This document shows, piece after piece, positions 8,328-16,697 of a DNA stretch of 42,173 bases. Every line of letters begins with the position of its first letter. Within the stretch, counting starts at the first letter, position 1. Source of the DNA: Colwellia sp. D2M02 (GTDB lineage: Bacteria; Pseudomonadota; Gammaproteobacteria; Enterobacterales; Alteromonadaceae); the NCBI RefSeq assembly GCF_018860755.1, contig NZ_JAHKPW010000027.1:1-42173 (forward strand). The letters run 5' to 3'. Under the pieces are notes generated by a model that was not told the origin of the DNA, searched no databases, and worked only from the letters and a program-made list of their open reading frames with translations. The position numbers were made by a program, and so were the translations under genes.

Positions 8328-9734
8328 TTAAAAAGGTAATGGAATAGGCTTATCGTTAAGGATTAGTGCTTTGTCTTTTAACGTTAACGTTGAGTTGTAG
8401 TTTGTTTCAGTAGCGGTTAAAAAACCCTGTTGAGCAAACATTGAAAGCATTGCCGGTACTTGTTGATTAGCAAGATCTGTAATTTCAGCTTCGGTCATAC
8501 CTGCAGTGCCAGGGTCTTTAGCAAGCTGTATTTGCATCATGTTTGTTGCTATCCACTCAATTGCTGCTTTATCACCATTAATATTAGCGTCAACTAACGC
8601 ATGGGTTAACCAAAAACTAGGGTCAGCTAATTGTGCAGGTAAGCTGGTAATATTAACTAAGCTGGTATTAAAGTGACTGCTAAACTTACCTTGTGGTAAG
8701 GTGCCACGCAAACTCGTAATATTTACTTCAGGGTTGGCTTTAACCAGTAGCAATAAATTGTTGTTTAAAAACTCAATCAGTTTTGTTGGGTCTGCTACGC
8801 CATTAGCGCTAGCAATAGCCCTACTTTCGGCCTGGTAAGCTTGAATAAACTCTCCGCTAAGGTTGTTCATTTCAAACTCTAATGCAATATCTTGTGCAGC
8901 AAAATCATCAACAGCCAAGTTATTAACGCCGTAAGCTAACTTCATGTCCATTAATTGTTCTTTTGGCTCTAGTACCGTAGCTACAGTCATGTAAAGATCA
9001 GATAAAGTGACTTTTTTTGCTTCATCTTTAATATTGACATCAATGTTAGCAAAATTCATTTTAGTGCTTGAGTCATAAATACCATTAGCTAAAACTTCTT
9101 CAATTGATGTTTCAAGTAACATATCTAAGGTTAAATCATTCAAGGTAACATCAACCTCATCAGAGGCTAAGGTAAAGTCACGCATAATCGCAGAGTACTC
9201 TAAGCCTTGTCCGTCATAGCTACCTTCACCTTGATAACCACTAAATGTTACTGATATATCTTCATCAGCTTTTTTGGCACTAAAAGCAGTTATAGTATCA
9301 GCGTATGTATGACCGCCGAATAAGCCCATACTCGACTCTATTTGATAAAAGGCTTGCTCTAATGGCCACTCAAGCGCTTCTCTTAATGCTTCACCGTCAA
9401 CCTTTGCAGACCAGCCAACCCAACCTAAACCACTATGCTCACCAAAACGAAATGGACCGTGAGTCGCACTGTATTCTGTTTCAAGCGTAAGTTCTTCCAT
9501 CTCAACATAAGAGCCCTGGGTAAAGGTTCCTGGGGTTATTCCTACAACTAATACCGCACTGGTAGAGAACCAGTTTGACTCAATATCTTTAATACTCATG
9601 GTATAACCGGGTACATCGTTTACCGTTTTTACAATTTCATGAAGTGAATCATTTAATTGACCACCGACAAACTTAGGAGCAATAAGCCCACCTAGTACCA
9701 GTGCAGATAAAGATATTGTTACTATTTTATTCAT
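8328..9734 (-). CDS. DUF945 (YdgA-like) envelope protein
   Basis: 468-residue protein with an uncleaved or cleaved N-terminal hydrophobic segment (about residues 5-24, SLSALVLGGLIAPKFVGG), then a long beta-rich extracytoplasmic region. The start pattern (membrane segment, LNDSLHEIVKTVNDVPGY, then SIKDIESNWFSTSA) matches the DUF945/YdgA family. In the family this segment covers the conserved 'body ... GlFsS' motif. Family members are inner-membrane-anchored periplasmic proteins with AsmA-like architecture and no established activity. Repeated references to helices of 30-40 residues and a short C-terminal KDKALILNDKPIPLPF are also typical. A single-gene unit ending at the shared terminator. Confidence 0.8.
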   Translation of the reverse strand: MNKIVTISLSALVLGGLIAPKFVGGQLNDSLHEIVKTVNDVPGYTMSIKDIESNWFSTSAVLVVGITPGTFTQGSYVEMEELTLETEYSATHGPFRFGEHSGLGWVGWSAKVDGEALREALEWPLEQAFYQIESSMGLFGGHTYADTITAFSAKKADEDISVTFSGYQGEGSYDGQGLEYSAIMRDFTLASDEVDVTLNDLTLDMLLETSIEEVLANGIYDSSTKMNFANIDVNIKDEAKKVTLSDLYMTVATVLEPKEQLMDMKLAYGVNNLAVDDFAAQDIALEFEMNNLSGEFIQAYQAESRAIASANGVADPTKLIEFLNNNLLLLVKANPEVNITSLRGTLPQGKFSSHFNTSLVNITSLPAQLADPSFWLTHALVDANINGDKAAIEWIATNMMQIQLAKDPGTAGMTEAEITDLANQQVPAMLSMFAQQGFLTATETNYNSTLTLKDKALILNDKPIPLPF

Positions 9735-10007
9735 GTTTTAAAAGTCCATATAATTGACAATAATTAACAGCAGTACGTAATAGTACGGCTACTGTAATCC
9801 CTAGTTCGAGTAATTGTTACATATTCATATAGAAAAGTATATTGGCTAACATCTTGATGATAAGTCGTTTTATATTAAACATTAGTGGTAACTCTACCTT
9901 TGTTGATCTACCTCATAGCAATGAAGACTAAAAGTTCTTAAACTCATAAAAGTAGTTAAATTCTCTAATTTGCGTTTAATACAATGACTAATATAAGGAA
10001 GTTAATG

Positions 10008-11018
10008 ATGAAGGCAGCGGTAAATAACCAGTTTAAAGGTAAGTTAACCATTCAAGATATTGAAAAGCCTGTTATTGGCGTTAAAGATATTTTGGTGAAA
10101 ATTCATGCTTGTGGTGTTTGTCATACTGATTTACATGCTTGTCATGGTGATTGGCCCGTTAAACCTAAAATGCCGTTAGTGCCTGGACATGAAGGCGTTG
10201 GTGAAATTGTTGAAGTAGGGGAGCAAATCAAACATTTGAACATAGGTGACCGTGTTGGTATTCCATGGCTTTATAGTAGCTGTGGGCACTGTGATTACTG
10301 TTTAACCGGTGATGAAAACTTATGTTTATCGCAGCAAAATGCAGGCTACTCGGTTGATGGTAGTTATGCTGAATACTGTAGAGCCGATGGTGAATACGCG
10401 GTGAAAATTCCTGACAATATTAGCTACGTCGATGCAGCGCCGCTTTTCTGTGCTGGAGTTACCACCTATAAAGCGCTTAAAGTCTCTAGCGCAAAACCGG
10501 GTGATTGGGTTGCTATTTTTGGAGTAGGTGGCTTAGGGCACTTAGCTGTTCAATATGCTGTGGCAATGGGGCTTAACGTCGTTGCGGTTGATACCGGTGA
10601 AGATAAACTTAACTTAGCGAAAAAATTAGGTGCTGAGGTTTGTTTAGATTTTAAAACAACAGATGTTGTTACTGAGGTACTGTCGGCTACAGGTGGCGTA
10701 CATGCAAGTATTTGTACAGCGGTAAGTAAGAGTGGCTTTGAACAAAGCTATAAAGTTGTTCGTCGTGGCGGAAAATGTGTATTGGTAGGGTTACCACCTG
10801 AAGAAATGCCATTACCTATTTTTGATACCGTATTAAATGGCGTTAGCGTTGTTGGCTCTATTGTAGGTACCCGAAAAGATCTTATTGAATGTTTAGACTT
10901 TGCTGCTCGTGGAAAAATTAAAGCAATAACCATCGAGAAAAAACTCGAAGATATTAATGAGATTTTTGACGATATGATCAACGGAGACATTACTGGCCGT
11001 GTTGTAATGAAAATATAA
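10008..11018 (+). CDS. adhP: Zinc-dependent alcohol dehydrogenase, AdhP-like
   Basis: Medium-chain NAD-dependent alcohol dehydrogenase (336 residues from this start), interconverting alcohols and aldehydes in the cytoplasm. The catalytic zinc site is seen in CGVCHTDLH and PGHEGVGEI. The structural zinc site is seen in [15 protein letters not shown], and the NAD-binding loop in [11 protein letters not shown]. It runs collinearly with E. coli AdhP to the end ([18 protein letters not shown]). I chose ATG 10008 (MKAAV) because AAGGA at 9995-9999 is 8 bases upstream. ATG 10005 is equally possible, and ATG 9984 would put the ribosome site inside the gene. Single gene with its own terminator. Confidence 0.88.
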   Translation: MKAAVNNQFKGKLTIQDIEKPVIGVKDILVKIHACGVCHTDLHACHGDWPVKPKMPLVPGHEGVGEIVEVGEQIKHLNIGDRVGIPWLYSSCGHCDYCLTGDENLCLSQQNAGYSVDGSYAEYCRADGEYAVKIPDNISYVDAAPLFCAGVTTYKALKVSSAKPGDWVAIFGVGGLGHLAVQYAVAMGLNVVAVDTGEDKLNLAKKLGAEVCLDFKTTDVVTEVLSATGGVHASICTAVSKSGFEQSYKVVRRGGKCVLVGLPPEEMPLPIFDTVLNGVSVVGSIVGTRKDLIECLDFAARGKIKAITIEKKLEDINEIFDDMINGDITGRVVMKI

Positions 11019-11043
11019 ACCTCGCTTAAGTTAAACTATCGTT

Positions 11044-11076
11044 AGCAGGTAGCTAAGCTTTAGCTACCTGCTTTTA
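11044..11076 (+). terminator. Intrinsic terminator of adhP
   Basis: A 13-bp perfect stem (11044-11056 with 11060-11072) around gct, then a short T tract. It lies 25 bases after the adhP stop. Confidence 0.85.
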
Positions 11077-11119
11077 ATAAATAACGCGGAATAGCTTGGT
11101 TAAATAGACTTTAGTTGCG

Positions 11120-11136
11120 ATAATTGACGCAATTAT
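11120..11136. promoter_or_regulatory. Palindrome before the RRM gene
   Basis: Perfect 7-bp arms ataattg (11120-11126) and caattat (11130-11136) around acg, 20 bases upstream of the RRM start codon. It could be an operator or a short 5' untranslated hairpin; the transcription start cannot be fixed. Confidence 0.35.
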
Positions 11137-11156
11137 TGACAACTTACTGGTTAACT

Positions 11157-11396
11157 ATGAAACTTTTAGTTCGTAACTTATCTCGCTCAACAACAGAGCA
11201 AGAAATTCGTATCCTTTTTTCAGCGCATGGACGTGTTACTGAATGTACTTTAGTGCTTGATAAAGAAACAGGATTATCTAAAGGTTTTGCTTTTGTTGAA
11301 ATGCCTAATGATAAAGAGGCAAATGTTGCATTAACAGCAATACACCACTTACGTGTTGCTAAAAATAGAGTACGTGTGAAAATTGCCGACAGTTAA
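11157..11396 (+). CDS. Single-RRM RNA-binding protein
   Basis: A 79-residue protein that is one RNA recognition motif. RNP2 is LLVRNLS at residues 3-9, and RNP1 is KGFAFVEM near residue 42. The acidic/aliphatic pattern between them and the basic end (RVRVKIADS) fit the bacterial and cyanobacterial RRM family. Such proteins bind single-stranded RNA and in several bacteria are induced by cold; that role is an inference here. I use ATG 11157 because the RRM fold begins immediately after it. A TTG start at 11124 would add 11 residues outside the domain. It has its own terminator. Confidence 0.87.
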   Translation: MKLLVRNLSRSTTEQEIRILFSAHGRVTECTLVLDKETGLSKGFAFVEMPNDKEANVALTAIHHLRVAKNRVRVKIADS

Positions 11397-11430
11397 CAAG
11401 TTCGTTGTAAAAAGCTCAAACACCTCAATA

Positions 11431-11456
11431 AGCCAAACCTCGTGTTTGGCTTTTTA
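11431..11456 (+). terminator. Intrinsic terminator of the RRM gene
   Basis: An 8-bp stem (agccaaac 11431-11438, gtttggct 11444-11451) with a 5-nt loop and a T tract, 35 bases downstream of the RRM stop. Confidence 0.85.
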
Positions 11457-11563
11457 TTACCTAAATGAAAATAAACTTTATTCTGGTTTATCGAGTTAAA
11501 TCATTATATGTTCACTATTTGTTATTTTCCCCCTGTGTCAGGATAATTGATTAGAGAAGACTA

Positions 11564-12055
11564 ATGATCCGAACCGTATGTGAACACGATACTCAAGCAA
11601 TCACCAATATTTATAACCACTATATTCTTAACTCTGTTGCAACCTTTGAAACCAATGTCATTACATCGACAGATATGGCTCAACGTATTGAGCAGGTACA
11701 AAACGCAGGGTTTCCATGGCTTGTTGCCCACAATGCACAAGGCGACGTTATAGGCTATGCCTATGCCAATACTTGGAAAGCACGATTAGCTTATCGGTTT
11801 ACCGCTGAGATCACTGTTTATGTAGATCAGAGTTGCGCTCAGCAAGGTACTGGCAGTAAGCTATACTCAGCTTTATTTGCTCAATTACGAGAAAGTGATA
11901 TTCGCACAGTTGTTGGCTGCATTACGCTTCCTAATATTGCCAGTGAACGTTTACATGAAAAGTTTGCGATGGAAAAAGTAGGGCACTTTAAAGACGTTGG
12001 TTTTAAGTTTGATCAATGGCTTGATGTTGGCTTTTGGCAGGGCACGTTGAAATAA
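11564..12055 (+). CDS. GNAT N-acetyltransferase, Pat/MnaT-like
   Basis: Acetyl-CoA-dependent N-acetyltransferase of 163 residues. The sequence follows the phosphinothricin/methionine sulfoximine acetyltransferase branch: MIRTVCEHDTQAITNIYNHY with ATFET at the substrate side, then VIGYAYAN, RFTAEITVYVD, the acetyl-CoA loop QQGTGSKLYSAL (the usual Q/RxxGxG/A), and C-terminal LHEKFAMEKVGHFKDVGFKF and W. E. coli MnaT acetylates methionine analogues, and true Pat inactivates phosphinothricin. The natural substrate here cannot be read. Stand-alone gene on the plus strand, ending before a strong hairpin. Confidence 0.85.
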   Translation: MIRTVCEHDTQAITNIYNHYILNSVATFETNVITSTDMAQRIEQVQNAGFPWLVAHNAQGDVIGYAYANTWKARLAYRFTAEITVYVDQSCAQQGTGSKLYSALFAQLRESDIRTVVGCITLPNIASERLHEKFAMEKVGHFKDVGFKFDQWLDVGFWQGTLK

Positions 12056-12129
12056 GGGGTTACTTTCAGTATTCAGCTAAGAGTTATATTGGCTAGCACT
12101 GTAGACCTATAACGCCGGGTTAAGCGGAC

Positions 12130-12182
12130 AAAAACAGTTGGCTATACTTCGTGGAGCACGAAGTATAGCCAACTGTTTTTTT
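12130..12182. terminator. Very long bidirectional terminator hairpin
   Basis: A 24-bp perfect inverted repeat (12130-12153 with 12157-12180) around a gag loop, with A-tract and T-tract edges. It sits between the convergent acetyltransferase and isochorismatase-fold genes and should terminate both. The stem is nearly twice the length of the other terminators here. Confidence 0.8.
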
Positions 12183-12246
12183 ATCCTTGCTTATTTTCTG
12201 ATTAGATATTTGTTAACCTAACCTAATTTTTGCTGGCTAGCATGGT

Positions 12247-12942
12247 TTACTCTACAGCCTTTCCTAAGCTACTATCAAAGGTTTTTATAAATTGAGTACT
12301 TTTCACGCCATGACCAAAATGATGAAGTATTTCATTTTCAAAGTAGCTTTGCTGTGATTGAGTAAAAGCACCTGTAGCATCTGTGACTACAAAAGTACGA
12401 TAGCCTTTGTCATGGGCATCCCTTAGTGTTGACTCTACGCATACATGAGTTGCAAACCCTGCCAGAAAGATGGTATCTATACCATTATTACGTAAGAAAC
12501 TGTCTAAGTTACTACCAGCAAATCCTGAAACGCCCGTTCTTTCAGTAATAACGTGTTCATTTGCCGTAGGCATAAAGTCGCGATGAATAGACTGCATATC
12601 ACCCTTCCATGTTTTAGCATTAGGTATAGCCGCTCTAATACCAAATTCCGCATCACCAAAAATTCTATACTGAGTATCTGGTTTTAGCGTTACATGAATT
12701 ACGGTTATTCCTTCTTTTCTGGCAGTAGCCAAAAGAGTTTTCGAGTGTTCGATGGCGGACTTAAAAGAGGTTTCATCTTTAACAAGGAGGTGACGCAGAG
12801 TTCCATCATCAGCAACCCACTCATTTTGATACTCAATCATTACTAATGCCGACTTTGATTTTTCAACAGCTGCTGCATATAAATTCGATGATAGAATAAC
12901 TAATGTAACAACTAATATTTTACTAAAAAATTTATTTCTCAT
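12247..12942 (-). CDS. Exported isochorismatase-fold cysteine hydrolase
   Basis: 231-residue protein with a signal peptide (about residues 1-24, ending in YAAA) followed by an isochorismatase-like hydrolase domain. The nucleophile is clear: Cys168 in AGFATHVCVESTLRDAHDKGY. The usual first catalytic Asp (as in DMQ) is replaced by Glu37 in VMIEYQNEW. The usual catalytic Lys before the sxF segment is not evident in VITERTGVSGFAGSNLD, where Glu/Arg stand instead. The fold is secure, but the reaction is unknown and activity may be altered. Export is unusual for this family. It follows the FNR-like gene by 49 bases on the same strand and is probably co-transcribed with it. Confidence 0.82.
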   Translation of the reverse strand: MRNKFFSKILVVTLVILSSNLYAAAVEKSKSALVMIEYQNEWVADDGTLRHLLVKDETSFKSAIEHSKTLLATARKEGITVIHVTLKPDTQYRIFGDAEFGIRAAIPNAKTWKGDMQSIHRDFMPTANEHVITERTGVSGFAGSNLDSFLRNNGIDTIFLAGFATHVCVESTLRDAHDKGYRTFVVTDATGAFTQSQQSYFENEILHHFGHGVKSTQFIKTFDSSLGKAVE

Positions 12943-12949
12943 AAGTATA

Positions 12950-12976
12950 ACTCCTCACTTTTGTAAATGGAGGAGT
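12950..12976 (-). promoter_or_regulatory. Hairpin masking the ribosome binding site of the isochorismatase-fold gene
   Basis: On the minus strand an ACTCCTC (complement of 12970-12976) can pair with the GAGGAGT ribosome binding site (complement of 12950-12956), which lies 7-8 bases before the start codon at 12942. The loop is 13 nt. Translation of the downstream gene may thus depend on opening this stem. Confidence 0.5.
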
Positions 12977-12991
12977 ATTATAGGTAGTGAG

Positions 12992-13585
12992 CTAAATTAG
13001 CTCCTTAACATTTGATAAGTCAGTTTTTCTTCGAATACGCGATAAAGTTACATCCGTCATCCCGAGGTAAGAGGCTAAATGGTGGAGTGGAACTCGCTCG
13101 TGTAGGTCAGGAAAATCTGTGAAGAACCGCTCATAACGGCCTTTTGCATCTAACTGAAGAAACATGATCTCGCGTCGAATTTTATCTTCAAGAAGGTTCT
13201 CAGCCAGGCGGTTGTAAAAGTTTCTCCCACTAGGAGATTTGTTCAGAATCGTAGCTAGCTGTTCATAATTACAGCTATAGACTTCAACATTAGTCAGCGC
13301 TTCAACGAAAAATAATGAAGGCTCTTGGATAGCAGAACGAGCTATTGGGGCAAGAATTTGGTTTTCGCTAAAAAAACCTTTATTGGATTCTTTACCACTG
13401 GAATCCAAGTAGTACAGCCTGAAAATTCCCTGGCGAATCGCCATCAGCTCATTCCAATGCTGTCCTGGAGATAACACTACAGTACCTGAGCAAATGTAAG
13501 CTTGCCGAAATAACGGAGTTACTTTAGGGATGGAAGCAGGTATTACCCCATTCTCAAGCAGGATCCTAGAAAGACTTTCAGTCAT
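12992..13585 (-). CDS. Crp/Fnr-family transcription regulator
   Basis: 197-residue cyclic-nucleotide-fold regulator. The N-terminal half is a jelly-roll effector domain (GTVVLSPGQHWNELMAIRQGIFRLYY resembles the 'G...G.lr.y' core). The C-terminal half is a winged helix with the recognition region LHHLASYLGMTDVTLSRIRRK. There is no Cys cluster as in FNR, so it is not an iron-sulfur oxygen sensor of that type; the ligand is unknown. Compared with its neighbours the gene uses more CTG, ATC, TCC and AGG codons and looks more GC-rich, suggesting transfer. It heads a probable two-gene unit with the isochorismatase-fold gene. Confidence 0.83.
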   Translation of the reverse strand: MTESLSRILLENGVIPASIPKVTPLFRQAYICSGTVVLSPGQHWNELMAIRQGIFRLYYLDSSGKESNKGFFSENQILAPIARSAIQEPSLFFVEALTNVEVYSCNYEQLATILNKSPSGRNFYNRLAENLLEDKIRREIMFLQLDAKGRYERFFTDFPDLHERVPLHHLASYLGMTDVTLSRIRRKTDLSNVKELI

Positions 13586-13954
13586 AATTGGCGTAATCCT
13601 TCTGTTTTCGCATACGGAGTAGCTCCCGATACATGTTTAATCTCTTAGCGCTTGAACACAGTCGGCTAACACATAACAGCATATTATGGTGACTTCTCTG
13701 TAATGTCCGCCCCATAAATTTAATTTACAAAGGCTTAATATTCCATATTTTCAATAATTTAGAAAGTTTAAAATATTATGAAATAATTAGGGGAGGGTAT
13801 TACTGAGGATTATTAGTAAGTTCTATACAAAACAAAAAAATATAAGTTGTTATTTTTCAGAGGGTAATTGTTTTCAAAGTTACTTAAAATATGAATGCTG
13901 AAAATTATTATTAACGCTACAGGTCTTAAAACTTTTAATTGCTTTATTTTAGGC
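13586..13954. other. Intergenic region between the regulator and tmRNA
   Basis: About 370 bases with no credible gene. It holds the promoter region of the FNR-like gene on its left and the tmRNA terminator just to its right. I see no copy of the tmRNA 3' end here, so no attachment-site remnant can be claimed. Confidence 0.5.
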
Positions 13955-13982
13955 GAAAAAAAAGACGCTAAAAAGCGTCTTT
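13955..13982 (-). terminator. Terminator of tmRNA
   Basis: A 9-bp stem (aaagacgct 13961-13969, agcgtcttt 13974-13982) with a 4-nt loop, followed on the minus strand by T down to 13955. It begins 11 bases after the CCA end of tmRNA. Confidence 0.88.
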
Positions 13983-13993
13983 AATTTATAGTT

Positions 13994-14343
13994 TGGTGGA
14001 GCTGGCGGGATTTGAACCCGCGTCCAAAAAACCTACATCCTCGGTACTACATGCTTAGTCGATTATTTATTTAACCAATTAGACGCCAATCGACAGGCTT
14101 CGTCATGGTGAGCTCGATACTAATTCGCGGTTCAGCCTCAAGCAAGCTTCCCTCGCTAACCTATTTGGGGTGACCATCAATCCTCTAACCAATAGGTGAG
14201 ATTTCAAGGTGATGGCTAGCCTAAGCGGCTAGTGCGAACGTTTCGTCGTTTGCAATTATAGTTTTGCGGCTTTTTACCAGGCCAACCGCCCCTGGGCATG
14301 CACCTTGGGTTTCGTGAATCTTGTCGAATCCTGAATCAGCCCC
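13994..14343 (-). ncRNA. ssrA: Transfer-messenger RNA (tmRNA)
   Basis: tmRNA of about 350 nt for ribosome rescue. The 5' end reads GGGGCTGATTCAGGATTCGA. The 3' end reads GGTTCAAATCCCGCCAGC and then TCCACCA, forming the tRNA-like T arm and acceptor with encoded CCA. The tag reading frame lies at 14253 down to 14221: resume codon GCA, encoding ANDETFALAA and stop TAG. This ends in the ALAA degron read by ClpXP-type proteases. It lies next to smpB, its protein partner, as in E. coli. Confidence 0.97.
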
Positions 14344-14473
14344 AAAGTTTTACAATATTGATATTTTTTACTCTAGTGGTTGTGAGTACACATCTACTAA
14401 GTAATCATCAGTTATCAATACGTTGATTATACTGCTATTAGGTTATAAACGCCAAGCTAAATAATAAGTTTAT

Positions 14474-14956
14474 TTAATCTTGTTTGTTTTTCATCATGCG
14501 ACCTTGTTCAACTTTCCATTCTCGGTCTTTAATGTCAGCACGTTTATCGTGGTCTTTTTTACCTTTACCAAGATAAAACTCAAGCTTAACCCAGCACTTT
14601 TTCCAATACATTGCAGTGGCAATAAGTGAGTAACCATTACGCTCTACTGCGCCAATAAGTTTATCAAGCTCGCGGCGGTTAAGTAATAATTTACGGGGTC
14701 TTACTGGATCACAAACAACGTGTGTTGAAGATGAAATAAGTGGGCTAATTTCCGCACCTACTAAAAATGCTTCACGACCTTGAATGTGAACATAACAGTC
14801 TGAGATGTTAACCTTGCCAGAGCGAATACTTTTAATTTCCCAGCCCTGCAGACTCATACCGCCTTCAAATTTATCTGATAAGGTGTAGTTATGTCTCGCT
14901 TTTTTATTTAAAGCGATAGTATTACTGTTTGATGATTTCGATTTCTTTTTTGCCAT
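14474..14956 (-). CDS. smpB: SsrA-binding protein SmpB
   Basis: 160-residue small basic protein that binds the tRNA-like part of tmRNA and brings it to stalled ribosomes. Family motifs are all present: [38 protein letters not shown], a central [15 protein letters not shown], and the end [15 protein letters not shown] followed by the basic C-terminal tail. That tail enters the mRNA channel in the family. Length is standard. It lies 130 bases upstream of ssrA on the same strand and is divergent from ratA. Confidence 0.97.
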   Translation of the reverse strand: MAKKKSKSSNSNTIALNKKARHNYTLSDKFEGGMSLQGWEIKSIRSGKVNISDCYVHIQGREAFLVGAEISPLISSSTHVVCDPVRPRKLLLNRRELDKLIGAVERNGYSLIATAMYWKKCWVKLEFYLGKGKKDHDKRADIKDREWKVEQGRMMKNKQD

Positions 14957-15142
14957 TATATTTTTGCCATTAGAGTTTCTATATTTTTGCCAAAATGACT
15001 AGCAAACGGCGGTGATTATACGCATAAACAACAGTTTTTACATGACAAATTATCATTTATCATAAAAATGATGAGATTAATGCGCTTATCGCTGACTTTT
15101 GGTATTATGCGTGGGTTGCGAGGGGCTAAATTCGGAGATGTA

Positions 15143-15580
15143 ATGCCAACCATAAGTCGTAGTGCGTTAGTGATGCACAATGTTGATCAGATGTATGAAC
15201 TAATTAATGATATTCATGCTTACCCTTCGTTTCTTCCTGACTGTGATGATAGTAAGGTTATTGCGCAAGATAGTAACACAGTTACTGCGGCACTTTTGGT
15301 GTCTAAAGGTGGGTTGAGTAAGTGGTTTACAACAAAAAACACACTAATATCTAATGAAAAAATAAAGCTGTCGTTAGTTGATGGTCCTTTTAAAAAATTG
15401 GAAGGTTACTGGCTTTTAACACCACTTTCAGATGAAGCGTGTAAAATAAGCTTAGAGTTAGAATATGAGTTCTCGAATAAATTAGTGTCGTTAGCTTTTG
15501 GTAAAGTATTTAGTCACTTTAGTAACAGCTTAGTGCAGGTTTTTATTCAGCGAGCAAAACAAATTTACGGGGCGCAATAG
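15143..15580 (+). CDS. ratA: RatA / Coq10-family START-domain protein
   Basis: 145-residue START-like protein. The pattern [23 protein letters not shown], then [17 protein letters not shown], a middle WFTTKNTL and [11 protein letters not shown], and a C-terminal amphipathic helix [21 protein letters not shown] match RatA/Coq10. Homologues bind quinones or lipids; in E. coli RatA was reported to inhibit 70S ribosome association, a role still debated. I place the start at ATG 15143 with GGAG 6 bases upstream. The longer frame back to 15068 lacks family similarity. It precedes ratB by 5 bases, forming the usual ratAB operon. Confidence 0.92.
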   Translation: MPTISRSALVMHNVDQMYELINDIHAYPSFLPDCDDSKVIAQDSNTVTAALLVSKGGLSKWFTTKNTLISNEKIKLSLVDGPFKKLEGYWLLTPLSDEACKISLELEYEFSNKLVSLAFGKVFSHFSNSLVQVFIQRAKQIYGAQ

Positions 15581-15585
15581 CTATT

Positions 15586-16041
15586 ATGACAGCTAATGAA
15601 GAAACCACTGAGGTGGCACAAGGATCTGAAGTTAATCAATCAGAAAGTCAAATATCAGAAGACAACACATTAAACAATACATCAGACAATAATACATCAG
15701 AAATACAAGTTGAATTAGTTTATGGTTTAGCACATAAGCAAAAATTGATGGCGATTAATGTTGCTGTTGGTACGACCGTTGAAGAAGCGATTCTAGCGTC
15801 AGGTATGTTAGCACTTTTTAAGGACATTGACTTATCAGTTAATAAAGTTGGTATTTGGAATAGGGCAGTTAAATTGTCAGATGAGGTGCAAGACTTAGAT
15901 CGTATTGAAATTTATCGCCCACTTATTGCTGATCCTAAAGAAGTGAGAAAGCGCAGAGCTGAAAAAGCAGTGTTAGAAGGACGAGCTGATAAAACCACCG
16001 GTGGGCGAGTCAACCCGTTACGAGCAGAAAATAAAGACTAA
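15586..16041 (+). CDS. ratB: RatB / RnfH-family protein with N-terminal extension
   Basis: 151-residue protein of the RnfH (UPF0125) beta-grasp family. The core spans about residues 40-130: [28 protein letters not shown], then [17 protein letters not shown] and the signature [21 protein letters not shown]. coli RatB is only about 96 residues. Here roughly 38 extra N-terminal residues are rich in Ser, Asn, Thr, Glu and Asp and look disordered. The molecular function is not established. A ribosome binding site is weak, consistent with coupling to ratA, which ends 5 bases upstream. Confidence 0.9.
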   Translation: MTANEETTEVAQGSEVNQSESQISEDNTLNNTSDNNTSEIQVELVYGLAHKQKLMAINVAVGTTVEEAILASGMLALFKDIDLSVNKVGIWNRAVKLSDEVQDLDRIEIYRPLIADPKEVRKRRAEKAVLEGRADKTTGGRVNPLRAENKD

Positions 16042-16070
16042 CGCTTGGTTTTCTCTTTAAATCAATAATA

Positions 16071-16100
16071 AAAAAACGGCTACTAAAGCCGTTTTTTTAT
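16071..16100. terminator. Bidirectional terminator between ratB and bamE
   Basis: An 11-bp stem (16071-16081 with 16087-16097) and a 5-nt loop, A-rich at the left and T-rich at the right. It serves both convergent genes. Confidence 0.9.
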
Positions 16101-16122
16101 GTAATGAATAGTTATAAGTTTA

Positions 16123-16503
16123 TTACTGTTCAGTTACGGTTGATGCATCATTTACTGGAGCATTAAAAGGAACGTAAAAGTTTTCCGACAACTCAAAGTC
16201 ACCATTAGCGGCCGTTAGTTTGTCGTCAACAAAGTTGAGAATAAATTTTTTCTGAATATCAAAGTCTCTATCACGACCTGACTTTAGCTTATAAATATAA
16301 TGCCATGTGTCGTTATTAAAAGCGTCGACTACAACAGGGCTGCCTAAAATAAATTTAACTTGCTCTTTAGTCATACCTACTTGTAGTTTTTCAATAGTCT
16401 TTTGTTCAAGGTAGTTTCCTTGCGGGATATCATAGCGAAAAACCCAGCTAGAACACGCAGAAAGAGATAATGCAGCAATAAGAACGGTAATACGGAACAA
16501 CAT
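16123..16503 (-). CDS. bamE: Outer membrane assembly lipoprotein BamE
   Basis: 126-residue lipoprotein of the Bam complex that inserts beta-barrel proteins in the outer membrane. The signal ends in a lipobox LSAC (Cys17). The SmpA/OmlA fold signature is QGNYLEQKTIEKLQVGMTK, followed by QVKFILGSPVVVDAFNNDTWHY and a final beta strand region. Length is close to E. coli BamE (113). In E. coli bamE follows recN, as here: recN is 194 bases upstream on the same strand. Confidence 0.95.
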   Translation of the reverse strand: MLFRITVLIAALSLSACSSWVFRYDIPQGNYLEQKTIEKLQVGMTKEQVKFILGSPVVVDAFNNDTWHYIYKLKSGRDRDFDIQKKFILNFVDDKLTAANGDFELSENFYVPFNAPVNDASTVTEQ

Positions 16504-16697
16504 GAAATTTAATTATCCTAGTAAGTGTGAGCAGGCATGATAACCAAGCACAGCGTTAGATTCAAAGCTATTTTCTTACGAATACGAAAAAACTGAGAAA
16601 AAAGTCGTAAAGCAACACATTTTTTTTACTTAAAGTGAGCGCTAAGTTATTAACTCGTAATAACTTTATTTGCTCTTTAATGTGCTGCTTACGTTTG

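Noticed and set aside
12056-13993. Attachment-site duplication of the tmRNA 3' end marking an island.
   Set aside because: No second copy of the T-arm or acceptor sequence was seen, and there is no integrase gene in the window.
14344-14473. A defined promoter for tmRNA.
   Set aside because: A tataat-like element lies some 80 bases upstream of the mature 5' end, and nearer candidates have poor -35 elements; no confident choice.
16644-16666. 9-bp inverted repeat between recN and bamE as a terminator.
   Set aside because: No T tract follows on the minus strand, and recN-bamE may be read through.
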